From NCBI RefSeq assembly GCF_025698545.1, contig NC_068569.1:8184001-8248000 (forward strand): a DNA stretch of 64,000 bases, read 5' to 3'. The stretch is from Gossypium raimondii (lineage: Eukaryota; Streptophyta; Magnoliopsida; Malvales; Malvaceae). Made by a program: the position numbers and the translations under genes. The notes under the pieces are model-generated. The model did not search any database, was not told the origin of the DNA, and saw nothing but the letters and a program-made list of their open reading frames with translations. Numbering within the stretch: position 1 is the first letter of the stretch; each line of letters begins with the position of its first letter. Of the stretch, positions 25,601-37,702 are shown in pieces.

Positions 25601-26743
25601 TCATGCAATATAATACAGTTTGAAAATGTCCCCTATTATATATAGGCTTCCCATTAATTGGGGTCAATTTTTTATTTAAAAATATTATTCTTTTTTTTAA
25701 TTTTGATTAAAAAATGGTGATCGTAAATTCAATAATAATTAATTAAGAATAATACATTAATAATGAGGTAAGAAGAAGGATGTGAGTTTTGACTTTGTTG
25801 CATGACCATGTGAACATTGATGGATATTAAAAACACCTGCTTTGCCCATTCCATTCCCAGGTCTCTCGACAGCTCCGCAGTCTCTCTCTCTCTCATTCTC
25901 TTTCATGGAAAATTAAGCGACAAACACATAAAAGAGATTCAGGGAGTTGTCCAAAGCTCTCTGCCCTTTTTCTCTGTAAGTTGTATCCTTTCTTTTTCCT
26001 GCAAATCTTCTTCTTTTAACTTCTGCTACTAGTATTTTTGTTCCTCAAAGATTCGATTACCGATTTGGAATAATTTTCTGGGTTTTGGGATTTGAGGTCG
26101 GCCTCTTTTTTATTATTATTATTATTATTATTAAATTTCTACCCGCATTTTTGGTCTAATGATTTAGAGATTTGTGCTCCTTCATTATATTATGATTTAG
26201 AAATCTATCAGATTTTCTTCTATTCTATTATTTCTATCGACTTCTTTGATTAAAGGTATAAAATCAATACGTTTTGGATGGAACTATTTCTATTTGATTT
26301 TGGGTTTCTTCTGGTTACCCATTTCTGTTCCAAAAAATTGTCTTTCTTTGCGTGTAAAGTTTTTTTGGTTTTTTGCGAGTAAGTTAGTCTTAGAATGACG
26401 AAACGCGTCAGAATAGCTGGATGTCTGGTTCTGCAAGTTGTATTAATAATGGAATTATTAATAGTAACAGTGTTAGTTTTGTCTTTGAAGTCCGGGTACA
26501 GCTTAGGTCATGCTAATAATTCCAGTTGCCTCACCTTCTCATATAGTATGGGCTATTGCTAGAGTGTAATGGAACAAATCGATTGAACCTTTCATTTTAC
26601 CTGCTATATATGCATATGTACAAGTACAGTTATATTGTTATGTAGGTTGAATATGCTGAGGTTATGCTACTGATTTGCACTGTTTCTCTGAACCCAGCTT
26701 TTTATACCTGATCCTGATCAACTTTCTTCAACAAGCTTCCAAG
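22687..26743. other. intergenic region between RanBP1 and NET4, with NET4 5' UTR
   Basis: The first 500 bases or so are the probable RanBP1 3' UTR. The rest holds no supported gene. A decayed element resembling the RanBP1 intron MITE may lie near 23850-24120, and an ATT microsatellite lies at 26110-26132. A transcribed-looking pyrimidine-rich block at 25860-25975 ends in a consensus donor (CTCT/GTAAGT at 25976) and is the likely non-coding first exon of NET4. Confidence 0.5.
26110..26132. repeat. ATT microsatellite
   Basis: About seven perfect copies of the trinucleotide, within the presumed 5' UTR intron of the NET4 gene. Confidence 0.85.
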
Positions 26744-29665
26744 ATGGCAAATTCTTCAGTAAGAAATTAGCCCGTTCCTTTATCTAAACATACTTCTTTC
26801 ATTAGCTTACACTACTATATTCACAACTATATATGTCTACGTTCTTTTACCCTTTGTTTGATTTCAAGCTTTTTCCACTACTGAAATTTCTAGTTACACT
26901 GTGTATACTTTCCTGTGCTTTTAGGCTAATAACCCAAAATCAATTTAAGTATCTACTTAATTCATGTTATGTATCTAGTCAAGCATTGTTGTAGGAATCA
27001 ATAATACAAAATGTGCTTGCATTGCATTCTGAAGTGACCAATGAATTCATTTTTGTTTATCAAAGATGGACTACAGTCTATATCTGAAGCAGTAGAGAGA
27101 TTTTTCTGGAGTTTTTTTGTTTGAATAACTATTGAAATAGAGCACAGTGAACAAAACTACTTTCATGGTTAACACTCATTCAACCAAATATATTTATATT
27201 GATGAACTACCGACTTCATTCTACCAGCTTATGTTATAGCATTATCAGTTGTGCAGTGAAGATCTATATTTCTTAATTTTGCTTTCTTCTCATTTTAGGG
27301 TCAATTAACTAAAAGTGTGAAGAGACTAGAATCCAGAAAGTCACATTCATGGTGGTGGGATAGCCACATCAGTCCCAAGAATTCAAGATGGCTAGCAGAA
27401 AATCTCGAGGGTAAGCTTTCTCTCTCTCTCCACTTACAAAGGATTTTGATCAAAGAACATACTTTCAACATGCCTTTTCTTGTTTAGTTTGTTGCATATG
27501 AAATCAGATGTGATGCTATAGGTGGTTCAAATCTTATTTTTCTCCTGTGTTTGCCAAGTGGTGTTTCCTTTCCTTTCTTGTATGCACATAAAAGCTATAT
27601 GTCCTAACAGTATACGTCTTGTCGAGCTGAATGGCTTGTTACAAGGTTTTGGGACTTGATCTCTCTTTTGATTGAAGTGGCATGCTTACATTCTAGAAGA
27701 AGCAAAAGTAATGCATGAGAAAGCAGGGTAGTATACTATTAGCTGCTTCTGCTGCCGTTCCTCTTATCACACTTCTGGTGCCATAGATATTACCGAACCC
27801 TACCTGTCTAGCTTCTAAGAGGGGACTCGACTTCTTCTCTATTGCATCTTTACTGAATCAAGAATTTTGTTTCTGAAATCATTTAAATTCTTAAAATGTC
27901 AAACAAGAAAATAACATTAAGATTGTTGACTGCAGAAATGGATCGTAGCGTCAAGCACATGCTGAAGCTCATTGAAGAAGATGGAGAGTCATTTATGAAA
28001 AAGGCTGAGATGTATTATCAGAAGAGGCCAGAACTTGTATCTCATGTTGAGGAGTTCTACCGTGTGTATCGTTCTTTGGCAGAGCGTTATGATCACCTGA
28101 CAGGAGAATTGAGGAAGAATATTCCATCAGACCTCCAATCTCAGGGTTCCGACGTCTCTGACATTGCCTCTGATCTACCCCCTATTTGGCCATCCTCAGA
28201 CCAAAGGCTGAGTCGTCGTAAATCTGGCCCCCGAGCTGCTGGCTTCAGTGTCTTCCTTGGTTCTGGTGGGAGTGGCTCTGATATGTACCAGAAAGAAGAG
28301 GATGAGTCATCTACTCGAACAGATTATGAATCAGAATCTGATGATTCTTCAGTCAATAATTACTCAGTTTTGTCAGGGAATGGGAGTGATCAAGGGGTTA
28401 GCAGGAAAATGGTTGAGTTGGAGCTTGAACTTCATGAAATGAAACAGAAGCTACGGATGCTGGAGGAAGAAAATACAGATGGTTCAGTAAGAGGAGCAAA
28501 AAGTAATAATTCCGAACTTCTTGCTAGAATTAGGGAGTATGAGGAAAAACTCGAATTTTCCAACAGAAGAATACAGCTCTCTGAAGAAAAAATCACCTGG
28601 TTGAGGACCGAGCTCCAAAAATATAAACCACTAGAGGCAGCTGACCTGGAATCTTCTGAAGAAGAAAGTGTCAAAATGCACAAGACTGAGCAGATTGAGG
28701 TAAATCAGGCATTGGATCTTCAAAACAAGATTGGTATAATGGAGAAAGAAAATGAACATGCAGATGGCAAGATGCAGGCACTGGTGGAAGAATTAAGTAT
28801 TACCAAAGAAATGCTCCAGGCTTCTGAGAAAGAAATTGCTAGTTTGAAGTTTGAGAAGAAGCAATCTTCTGAAAAAATTCAAAAGTTGCAGGGTCAGCTT
28901 GATACGGCTCAAAGAGAGATAATCACATGGAAATCCAAACTGAATACAGAGAGAAGAGAGGTCTCCAAGCTGCAGGAAAGAATTGCAATGTTGAAGAATA
29001 GTTTATCAGACAGGGATCATGAGATCCGGGATTTAAAGATAGCTGTATCTGATGCTGAGCAGAAGATTTTTCCTGAAAAAGCTCATATCAAAGCTGAAAT
29101 ATCAAAATTGTTGGAAGGACGAATTTTTTTGGAACAACAGCTCAGGGACTGGGAAGCACGTGGCCGGTCCTTGGAGGAGGAGATCAGAAAAGCTGTGAAT
29201 GAAAAAAGAGAATCAGAGGAGAGGCTTCATAGTGAAATTGAGCATTTGAGGTTGGAGATTGCTGAGAGAAGTGATTGCATTAAAGTTTTAAATGAGAACC
29301 TTGAGACATTAAAATCGGAAAGGGATGAGCATAAGATCAAAATCAATTCACTCAAAGCAGATATTAGTTGTAGGGATAATCAGATTGTTCAAATGGACAA
29401 GCATCTCCAGGACTTACATATGGAGCATGTGAAGCTAATTGCTAGTGCTGAAGAAGCTCATAAATCGGTGGATGAACTCCAATCAAAAGCTAAGGAGCTA
29501 GAGGATGTGATTGAGAGGCAAAGAATCATGATACTGGAGGGAGCAGAAGAGAAACGAGAAGCTATAAGGCAGCTTTGCTTCTCCCTGGATCATTACCGAG
29601 ATGGGTATCATTGGCTTCGGCAAGCATTTATGGGGCAAAAGAGAGTTCCAGTTTTGACTACATGA
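26744..29665 (+). CDS. NET4: NETWORKED 4-type actin-binding protein
   Basis: Three coding exons, 26744-26758, 27299-27410 and 27936-29665, join in frame and give 618 residues. The first coding exon is tiny (MANSS). The NAB actin-binding domain covers about residues 20-95, with the hallmark [18 protein letters not shown] followed by [19 protein letters not shown] and YYQKRPEL. After a serine-rich linker, residues about 170-580 are almost continuous coiled coil with many E/K/L heptads. NET proteins are plant-specific and link actin filaments to membranes; NET4 members act at the tonoplast, for example in guard cells. The coiled-coil length and short N-terminus before the NAB domain favour NET4 over NET1-3. 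A non-coding upstream exon near 25870-25975 is likely. Confidence 0.92.
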
Positions 29666-31774
29666 ATATGCGATGCTACATAATGTCTCCTTTTACTTGG
29701 TTGCTTGGATATTTTGTGTTGAGTCCCCATATTATCTCAGTAGTCCCTGCAGGTGGCTTTGTCATCTCCTGCTTGTTTAATGAGAATACAGAAAACAGAA
29801 GTTGCATTTTAGACAGAATATGATAGTTTTGCTCACAAATACTAGCGCCAAGATGATGCGCTTGGAATGTTGGGATCCAGGTGCATTTTAGACAGAGAAT
29901 ATGACAGTTTTGCATTTTAACATTTGGTTGTCCAATATGCTTTGAGACTTCCCGGTCAATCAATCTGCTCCTCGCTTGCCATGCTCAAACTTATACCCCT
30001 GTGGTTTCGTTGATGAATGGTTGAAGAGGAATAAGTCGGTTAGTCTTGGTAGTCCTTGGTCTCAGTTTCATCCTGTTTGTCTGTAATTCTGTTGACGTGA
30101 GTGTGCTACCTTGTCTTGTTTATGCGCCCCCTACTGTCGAGTTTGAATGGTATGTGTTGGCTTAAGTTTCACTTTGTTGTTGTATACTGCTGCTCGTATT
30201 ATGTGCTGAGTCAAAATAATTAATTGAATAATATATATATAGAGTGGTGAGAGAGTTAATTTTCATTGGTGTAGTATTCCATCCACCATCACTTAGCATC
30301 TACAGGGATATGTATTTTCCTGTTGTTTCCGGAAATTGTTGGGACTGCTAAACATGTTTTACCAAATGATGTCTATTTTTTCATACAGAAATTTCGGCTT
30401 GATTCTCCATTTATTTCTGTTGTATACATAGATAATAATCTAAATGCGTAAATGTGTATGTCATCGTTCATCAGTTTGGACCCAAGACTTGTGTTAGTTC
30501 TTGTTCCATACTATTTGACCAGAATATATCCCTAGTATTTATTTTTCTTTGCTATCTTAATTCCCCACTATAGATTAAAAAATAATTGAAGAATAATATA
30601 ATAAACTATTCTTTAGAAACAAGCCTTTTTTTACTTACACATGGTAGGGTATATTTGTGCCACGTCCAAGGGGAACTATCTAAATAAAAGTTTTTCACTT
30701 TCTTTGAAGGCTCGAACTCGGATGAATTTTATGATTGAACAGCCCTTAATTATTAAGCCAATTACGAGAGGTCTTTAAAAATAAGTCTTAAATGTACCAT
30801 TCTCTTAAACTATGGTATGATTAAGGCATAATATAGTTTTATCCTTTTTCCTCGCATCAATGGTTCAAGGCAGTATTAAATGATTTGGTTAAAATTGTTT
30901 ACAGGCAGAACTAAATTACGCACCGAAATTGGTGGTTTTTTTTATTTTTAAAAAATATTTAACCATACAATACTTTAATTATATGTTAATTCTATTCTTT
31001 TGTGTAAATGTCATTTTGATTAATAATTAGTGATATGACATGGTAATATAAAGGCACAATACTTCATTATTAGAATCTAAACACATTCAAAATTCACTGA
31101 TTTACCATTTTTGTCCATCAAATCCAAGGAGTGAGTGAAATTTAGAACATGTCTTGTACACAATATATGTATGTTATCTTTCACTTTAGATAGATTTGGG
31201 AGTCACAACAGTCACCACATTCAGTTTCCAATGCCTTTAAACTCTCTGAAGAAATATCCTCAACTGCAAGAAGAAGGGTTCAACTAGTACCAATGCCCTG
31301 AACTCTGAAGTTAAAAGCATTGGACCCTCCACTCTCATCAGTTACATCATGTGATATGCTTTTTTGCTACCAATATGGGCCGTTGGATCCTAAAATATTA
31401 TTCTCATCCGGTGGACCCCCAGCTGCCACATATAGGCTCCATCTGCTTTGGGATTTTTGCCAACATCACGATTCTGTTATGATCTTAGTTTCTTTGGTAA
31501 AAATCATGATTTTTACATGTAAACAAACAAAAAAACACAGTACGCAGGACACGCACACGAGCTTGAAGTTGGCCAACCGGTAACTCTTAAAGAAAAAAGT
31601 TATGTTGGAGGGTCTTTGTCTCAAAGCATTTTTTGTTTGCTTACTCAATCCTCTTTAGTTTAGCCTTAGCCATAACAGTTAGCTCAAACTTATACCTCTC
31701 TCTCAACCAACTTCACCTTTTCCTTTTCTTTTCTTTTTTTTTTTTTGTGTGTGTAGTGAGTTCATTTTCTGACT
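29666..31774. other. NET4 3' UTR, intergenic DNA and BAG promoter
   Basis: The NET4 3' UTR includes a direct repeat of about 35 bases (TGCATTTTAGACAGA...) at 29803 and 29882. Further on lie AT-rich DNA with a SINE-like head at 30628-30770 and the probable pyrimidine-rich 5' UTR of the BAG gene from about 31600. No other gene is seen. Confidence 0.55.
30628..30770 (-). mobile_element. tRNA-derived SINE remnant
   Basis: On the minus strand, an A-box-like TGGCTTAATAATTAAGG (30744-30760) is followed by a B-box-like CGAGTTCGAGCC (30709-30720). The body runs to an A-rich stretch near 30628. It resembles the head at 240-325, with the same order and similar spacing. The ends are estimated. Confidence 0.45.
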
Positions 31775-33961
31775 ATGAAAAGATTATCATCTTCAAAAAG
31801 GGTCGTGAGCAATGAGGTTAAAGGGGACATAGAGTGGGAGCTTAGGCCTGGTGGAATGCTTGTTCAGAAAAGGAACATGGCGGATGCTGCTTCTGCTCCT
31901 ATGATTAAGATCAAAGTTTCTCATGGTTCTTATCACCGTGATATAGCTGTGCCTGCTCAATCCACTTTTGGTAACCATTTCAATATATTTTTCCTGCCTG
32001 ATGCCTATCTTAGTTGAAATTTTGTGGAAGATTAGTAATTGGTTTTTGTTTTGCGAAGGGTTAAATATCAGCAGTTTGCATGTTACTTTTCTGTTTTTAG
32101 CAACATTTGATTTCCATTTTCAGTATTTCATTAAAGTGGATTATTGTCATCTCCACTCCATTGCGTCGGTTTCTGAAATTTAATTCCTTCGTTATAAAGT
32201 GGTATATTAATTTGAGGATAAGTTTTCATCTTTGTTCCCGTACATATACTTTTTGGCCTTGACATTCGCAGTTCATCATATGATTCACTGGATGTCATAT
32301 TTAGTGTTGAAGCACAGTTACTGCTCTGTCATTATGTGTCTGTGTTTCTATATTTCCTCTTTCTATCTCGTGTATGCTTTGGTTCTTCCCTGGATTATTG
32401 TACATAGGTAACTGTTTTGGTGGCAACTGGAATTTACAAAGTCTGATATGGTTACATTGTTGTCCGATATGCAATCGGTAATAAGTGACCGAGTTTGGTT
32501 CAAATTGAAGGGGATTTGAAAAGGGTTCTTGCACAAGAAACCGGTTTGGAGCCAAAGGAGCAGAGACTATTGTTCCAAGGGAAAGAGAAGGATGATGAAG
32601 AATGTTTGCATATGGTAGGAGTAAAAGACTTGTCAAAGGTGGTACTTTTAGAGGACCCAGCTAGCAAAGAGAGGAAGCTTGTGGAGATGAATAGCAACCA
32701 AAGTGTGCTAAAAGCCTGTGAAGAGGTTGCTAAGGTCAGGTCAGAGGTTGATAAACTCTCTGAGAAGGTTAGCATCCACTCAAAACAGAATTTAAAATTC
32801 ATTTTTCATGTGACCACGTGAACAATTTTCAACCTACAAAAATTTTGTAGGTTATTGCTGTGGAGGCAAATGTTCGAGCAGGTACCAAGGTTGCAGAAAA
32901 CGAATTCCTTGTCTTGACGGAGTTACTTATGGTGCAATTGCTCCAATTAGATACAATTGAGGCTGATGGTGAAGCCAAAGTCCAGAGGCGGGTTGAGGTT
33001 AGTGATTATTTGGTTATGCTTGCTTTCTTACTAGACTTTTGTAAATATATTACTGTGTGTTGGACATGAGTATGCTCAAATTCTTTTCTATGATTTTTCT
33101 ACTTACTAAGTTAGGAAGTTTCTGTTGGCTTAGAGGAGATTGTTTGCTTTCTACGTGTTGCAAAAGTTCAACTTAGCTACTGTACGTTTTAAGTTGCATA
33201 CCAACAAAATGTTGCTGGAAAGTGAGATCCTTTTTGTTTGAAATGATTGAGAACTTGACATCAATGACATGCATATATGAGTTGGAGCCCACACCAGCCA
33301 TCGGTGACCTGGAAATTTTCAGTGAGTTGTGCGCAAAGATGGATTCTTGATCCTTCTATGCTCTAATTATATACCCTTTCTCTTTTGGTACAAATAATTG
33401 TGCTTGGTCCTGTTGATTACATATTTGGTGGCTTTCTGCTTAAGAAAAGAAGTGGAGTGCGCTGTCCTCAGCATGGTGGTGTTAATTCTGGAGGTGCTTG
33501 AGATGAAAAAAGAGAACCCATTTTTCTTGGAAATGGAAACAGTTGGTTAATTATGTCACATGCGCACCTCCTTGTATTAGACCCGACCTGATAGTAACAA
33601 GAAAAGAAGGGGCAAAGTAAGTAATTAAAGTAGCGAAAAAACAGGTGGAACTTATCATTGATCCATCTGGTTGCTTTCAACCATTCTTCTGCTTGAATTA
33701 CAGGAGAGATCTCAGATGTGTTTTATGTTAGGAGTATAATGTGGTTACTAGAATGATAATAAAAAAGATTGGATTTTGAAATATGGGTATGGTGCACAGG
33801 TTCGTCGAGTTCAAGGTCTAGTGGACACCCTAGACCACTTGAAGGCTAGAAACTCCAATCCCTTCAGCAGTAGTTGCAATGCAGTGCCAACGAGTACCAA
33901 ATGGGAGGCATTTGAGTTATCATCTACAAGAATAACTCAAGATTGGGAGGTATTTGATTAA
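31775..33961 (+). CDS. BAG family molecular chaperone regulator (BAG1-4 type)
   Basis: Four exons, 31775-31970, 32511-32767, 32851-32997 and 33800-33961, join in frame and give 253 residues. The N-terminal leader contains WELRPGGMLVQKRN, found in plant BAG1-4 proteins. A ubiquitin-like domain (about 45-120) has LFQGKEKDDEECLHMVGVKD, and the BAG domain (about 130-215) includes KVAENEFLVLTELLMVQLL and VRRVQGLVDTLDHLK. BAG1-4 proteins bind the ATPase domain of Hsp70 and act as nucleotide-exchange co-chaperones in stress and programmed cell death. The first intron is 540 bases and the third 802. Which of BAG1-4 this is cannot be settled by eye. Confidence 0.93.
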
Positions 33962-34646
33962 GCTCAACTTCACATCTATCGCTAGGTAATGTACTAGACT
34001 AGTAGTTTACAACAAAGCCTGTCTGCTCTGCTGTTGTCGGATTGAAACTTCTAATAGGGAACCGTTCATTTTGCTGGTTCTGAGTTGCAGTCAAATGGAA
34101 TCTTACTTCATTTTGCTTCATTGTTGGCTGGCATCTGTAATCAAAGCGTTAGGTGAAGCAAGATATGCATACACGATCAGAACTTTGCAAGTGTCTTTTT
34201 TCTTTGTTATTGTTAACATTTTGGAACCTTCTACCACAAGGAAATGCACAACTCCATTAACTACAACCTTTTCCCCTTAATTTTTTTTTTGAAAAAAAGC
34301 AATCGTATGTACATGAATATATATAAATTATCGTAAGATATAAGCAGTAAAACTATCTAATGATAACCGTGGAAGTGGAAGAAACCTAATTTTACTATGT
34401 TTTAGAAGTATGCATGCATACATACATACTAGTTTTCTATGATGGTAAAAAGATAAACAATCAACAATTTACTCTCAACCCATTTGTCAAAAACTCAAAA
34501 CTGTTTTCAAGTTAAATAACTCAAGCACCAATTTCCACATCTGAAAGATTAATATAAATATTTTCTAGAAAAAACGAAGTCAAGTAACACTAAATCACAA
34601 CAACTCAGATGATGTTGTCCATCATGATGAATGGGTGGATGACAGC

Positions 34647-34766
34647 TTCAAGGCTCGCCATATTGTCCTAAGAACTCTCAATGACAACCTCTGCATACAT
34701 TTCAACTTCAAGACTCGCCACATTATCCTCAGAACTCTCAATGACAACCTCTACATAACATATCAT
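34647..34766. repeat. 60-bp tandem duplication
   Basis: Two copies starting at 34647 and 34707 share TTCAAG-CTCGCCA-ATT and GAACTCTCAATGACAACCTC with a few substitutions. Period 60. Confidence 0.75.
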
Positions 34767-35251
34767 TAGCACTTGGTATTTAGATGTGCTAGGTATGATA
34801 CAAAACTAAAATTAAGTTCCTAGCTCCTTCAAAAGCATGGGGCAACAAAATTCCATATATAATCCAACACTCTGACTTTTTAATATTTAAACAAAGTTAG
34901 AATATGAAAGGTAATTTGTTAAAATATGTTGTTAGTTTTATATTTTGATAAAACTTGAGATTTAATCATTATACTTAAAAACATAAAAATTAAAATTTAC
35001 TTTTGTTATTTATCATCAACACTTGGTATTTGGATGTACTAAGTATGACATCAAACTAAAATTAAGATCTTAGCTCATTCAAAAGCTTGGGGCAACCAAA
35101 TCCATACATAATCCAACACTCTTCGATTTTCCAAAATTTAAATTAAGTTAGAATATAAAATGTAATTTGTTAAAATATATTGTTTTTATATTTTATATTT
35201 TGACAAAATTTGAAATTTAAGATAAAAATTAAAATTTATTTTATTATTTAA
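34761..35251. repeat. diverged 250-bp tandem duplication
   Basis: Copy A (34761-35010) and copy B (35011 to about 35251) align over their whole length. Both start TATCAT-A-CACTTGGTATT, share AATCCAACACTCT in the middle and end in an AAAATTAAAATTTA tract. Substitutions and small indels show it is not recent. Confidence 0.75.
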
Positions 35252-35501
35252 AAATCTCAATCTAGTAATTAAAATTATAAATATTGTCCATCAAAATTTG
35301 TCAGCTCCATCATATAAAGTTACATATAATTAACAGAAAATAAACATATTATATTATCAAATTTTGATAAAAACTATGATTGGACTAAAATCTTTAAAAC
35401 AGACTAATTTTCATATTCTGAATTTAAAATTTTAAAATATAGGACTAAGTTTTAATTTTTAAAATCTGTCATAAATGGTAATTTTCATCAACAATGTCAA
35501 T

Positions 35502-35546
35502 TTTGTTGTAGTCTAGATGGTTAGGATATTCGGCTCTCCCCCGAAA
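35502..35546 (+). pseudogene. truncated tRNA-Glu(CTC)-like sequence
   Basis: The sequence matches the 5' portion of a plant tRNA-Glu from the acceptor strand through the D-arm (GTAGTCTAGATGGTTAGGAT) and the anticodon arm with CTC (CGGCTCTCCCCCG). It stops after the anticodon stem: there is no T-arm GGTTCGA and no 3' acceptor. It is therefore a dead fragment, perhaps a retroposed tRNA piece or a SINE head. Confidence 0.6.
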
Positions 35547-35576
35547 TTAAAAGCTATTTTTTTCCTTCAGCCTCCC

Positions 35577-35650
35577 GTCGTTATTTCTTCTTACATTCAG
35601 GCCTCACTTCCCCCGTCTCGTAACTATTTCTTCTTACATTCTGGCCTCTG
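35577..35650. repeat. short direct repeat
   Basis: Two copies of about 32 bases share TATTTCTTCTTACATTC and GGCCTC, directly after the tRNA-like fragment. Confidence 0.6.
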
Positions 35651-35816
35651 ATTTCCACTCAAGTATGGACTATCCGTATCCCAATTTAACGACCCAGTTC
35701 ACCTAGACAATGTTAAAATATTCCCATCCCATTCTGAAACTGATGTGGAGAAAGCTAGAAACCTATTTTAACCAAGCGAAAAATACAGGTTGCTCATGCT
35801 GAGGTCCATGACATGT

Positions 35817-37330
35817 TTACTGCCTTTGCTCAAGTTTGTTACATGGCTCCTCCTTTGTTCCATTTGAATATTCCTCACCTCCTACACCACCTGTACCATT
35901 TGGTAACTGATTCATGCTGGTAGAATTCAAAAATGAAGAATACGTGGAAACAGGGCTGCCTCATGAATACCGGTTTGGCATAGCTGTGCTACTCCTAGTA
36001 ACCTGTCAACGAGCCTTTCTACCCTGTTGCAGAATATATATAAGGAACATTAACGAGGTTAATGGAATGGTACATAAAAGATCCCTGCACTAATCGCCAT
36101 CAGAACTTATCCTCATGGATAAGGCCAGAAAATCAGATTATATTAAAGAAAGATCCATAGGGCAGGATATTTAGGATAACAATCACCTTTCCCATGCATT
36201 TCTCTGAGTGAGGAGCAAACCTGCCAGCAGCAATTGATCTCCCACAGTTCATGCAGTCAAATATCACACTGGCTACAGAAGGGTGACTCTATCCAAATAT
36301 GTCCACAACATACTTGTTATTTGTTTCTCCACTGTTACTAGGATCGGCTAAACTCACTCATGCTTGTGCTGACAAATTGACTTCTTCCTCCTCTTCCTCC
36401 AATTTAGGATCAAGGCCCAACTTTGCTATCCGGTGAGACTCAGATGCAACATCAACAATTATAGAATCCAGGAGATCCCCAAAAATAAGCAATGAAAGCT
36501 GCAAACACGATTCATCCAAACTAAGTTGGACTATAATCAAGCATCCTCAATCTTCTAATTGAACTCAGGGAATAGAAAAAAATACATTCCATAAGTCTTG
36601 TTCATCTCCTGTTAATTGTGATAAATAAAATCATGAATTAACGACTTTTTACGGATAGGTTCTTCAGTTCTTCGTTTAAAAGAGGAAAAGAGTTAACTGA
36701 GTGAACGGAGGCACCTGAGTACTCTCTTCATTTGGTCCAGACATGAATCACTTATAAAAGATAACTTCAGCTCAATAATAGCTTCCAGTTCTAGCTTGAC
36801 CAGTTGGTCACACTGCAAACAGATATCATACATGAATTAGTGAAAAATGAAGTGATAAAATTAATGACAAATTTCATAAATAAAGGAATATCAAATATAC
36901 TATATCAATTGCTATAATTAAAATGAATCGACATAAACACAAAATCATAAAAAGAGAATCATCAAGCGACATTGATAGTTAAACTTAATAAATCATCGGC
37001 AATCATTCATCAAAGTTCATCCGCCGATTATTTATCACAAATATAATCTCTCCAAGCTTGATAAATGCAGATTGAATTCGAAACTATTCAAGCATATTCA
37101 GATTAATTTTACTAAATAATTACTTCGACCAATCCACAGTACAAAATCACATTAATTCGCAGATTAAAGTATTTGCGCTTAATCATGAATGAAAATTCTC
37201 CGCTTAATATTTGAGAGAGAGAGAGAGAGAGAGCGCTTACCTGATGGAAATCGATTCTACTCGGAAGAGAGGTTATTTTTTTCATGGGAATCGAGAGCCC
37301 CTTAGTGAAGAGGTTAGAATCCAGTGACCA
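35817..37330 (-). pseudogene. SGF11: SGF11 (SAGA-associated factor 11) pseudogene
   Basis: On the minus strand, a 5' UTR exon (37330 to 37241), a start exon (36812-36715, ATG at 36744), a main exon (36498-36187) and a last exon (36023-35817) have intact-looking splice sites. The frame reads MSGPNEESTQ, then GDLLDSIIVDVASESHRIAK, then ADPSNSGETNNKYVVDIFG, then the zinc-finger piece NCGRSIAAGRFAPHSEKCMGK, as in plant SGF11, a subunit of the SAGA H2B-deubiquitinating module. Four in-frame stops interrupt it: TGA at 36358-36360, TAG at 36289-36291, TGA at 36006-36008 and TGA at 35961-35963. At least one or two look like CGA-to-TGA changes. Introns are kept, so this is a duplicated or inactivated gene, not a processed copy. 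The family call is from recall of the Arabidopsis protein. Confidence 0.8.
37213..37233. repeat. GA microsatellite
   Basis: A perfect (GA)n tract of about 21 bases, just inside the first intron of the SGF11 pseudogene, next to its donor site. Confidence 0.9.
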
Positions 37331-37702
37331 GTGCAACTTTTTACTTTTGTGCGCATCCGCGTGGAGGAAATCAGTTTTTGATACCCGAATATTTACAATC
37401 ACAGCCCAAAGGGAGTGGGCTGTATGAAGAAAGAGATTGTCTGTTTAGTAGGCCATTGAAGGCCTACTTTTTCATTTTACTTTTAAGACTGATGGCAGAC
37501 ATAATATTATTTCTCGAAAGTTGTTGGTCAAATACAAAAGGAACAAGTCTTCTAACAAATGGTAAAGTCAGGCCCATGGAAGAATTGTTTTCTAGGCTTG
37601 CTAAAAAATTTGGCAGTAAAAAAAGAACACAAAAGGAATAGCAGTGTAGAGTTTAAGAGTTTTTGGTTCACATTATGCAATTAAAGGCATCTGTTTGATA
37701 CG

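Larger units (their letters stand above)
33962..35816. other. intergenic region with duplicated segments and a tRNA-like fragment
   Basis: It begins with the BAG 3' UTR. It then holds a 60-bp tandem duplication (34647-34766), a diverged 250-bp tandem duplication (34761-35251) and a tRNA-Glu-like fragment (35502-35546) followed by a pair of short direct repeats at 35577-35650. No gene is supported. Confidence 0.6.

Noticed and set aside
37324-37641. Plus-strand open frame of 105 codons before the small membrane protein
   Set aside because: It starts with GTG, overlaps the SGF11 5' UTR exon on the other strand and has no domain.
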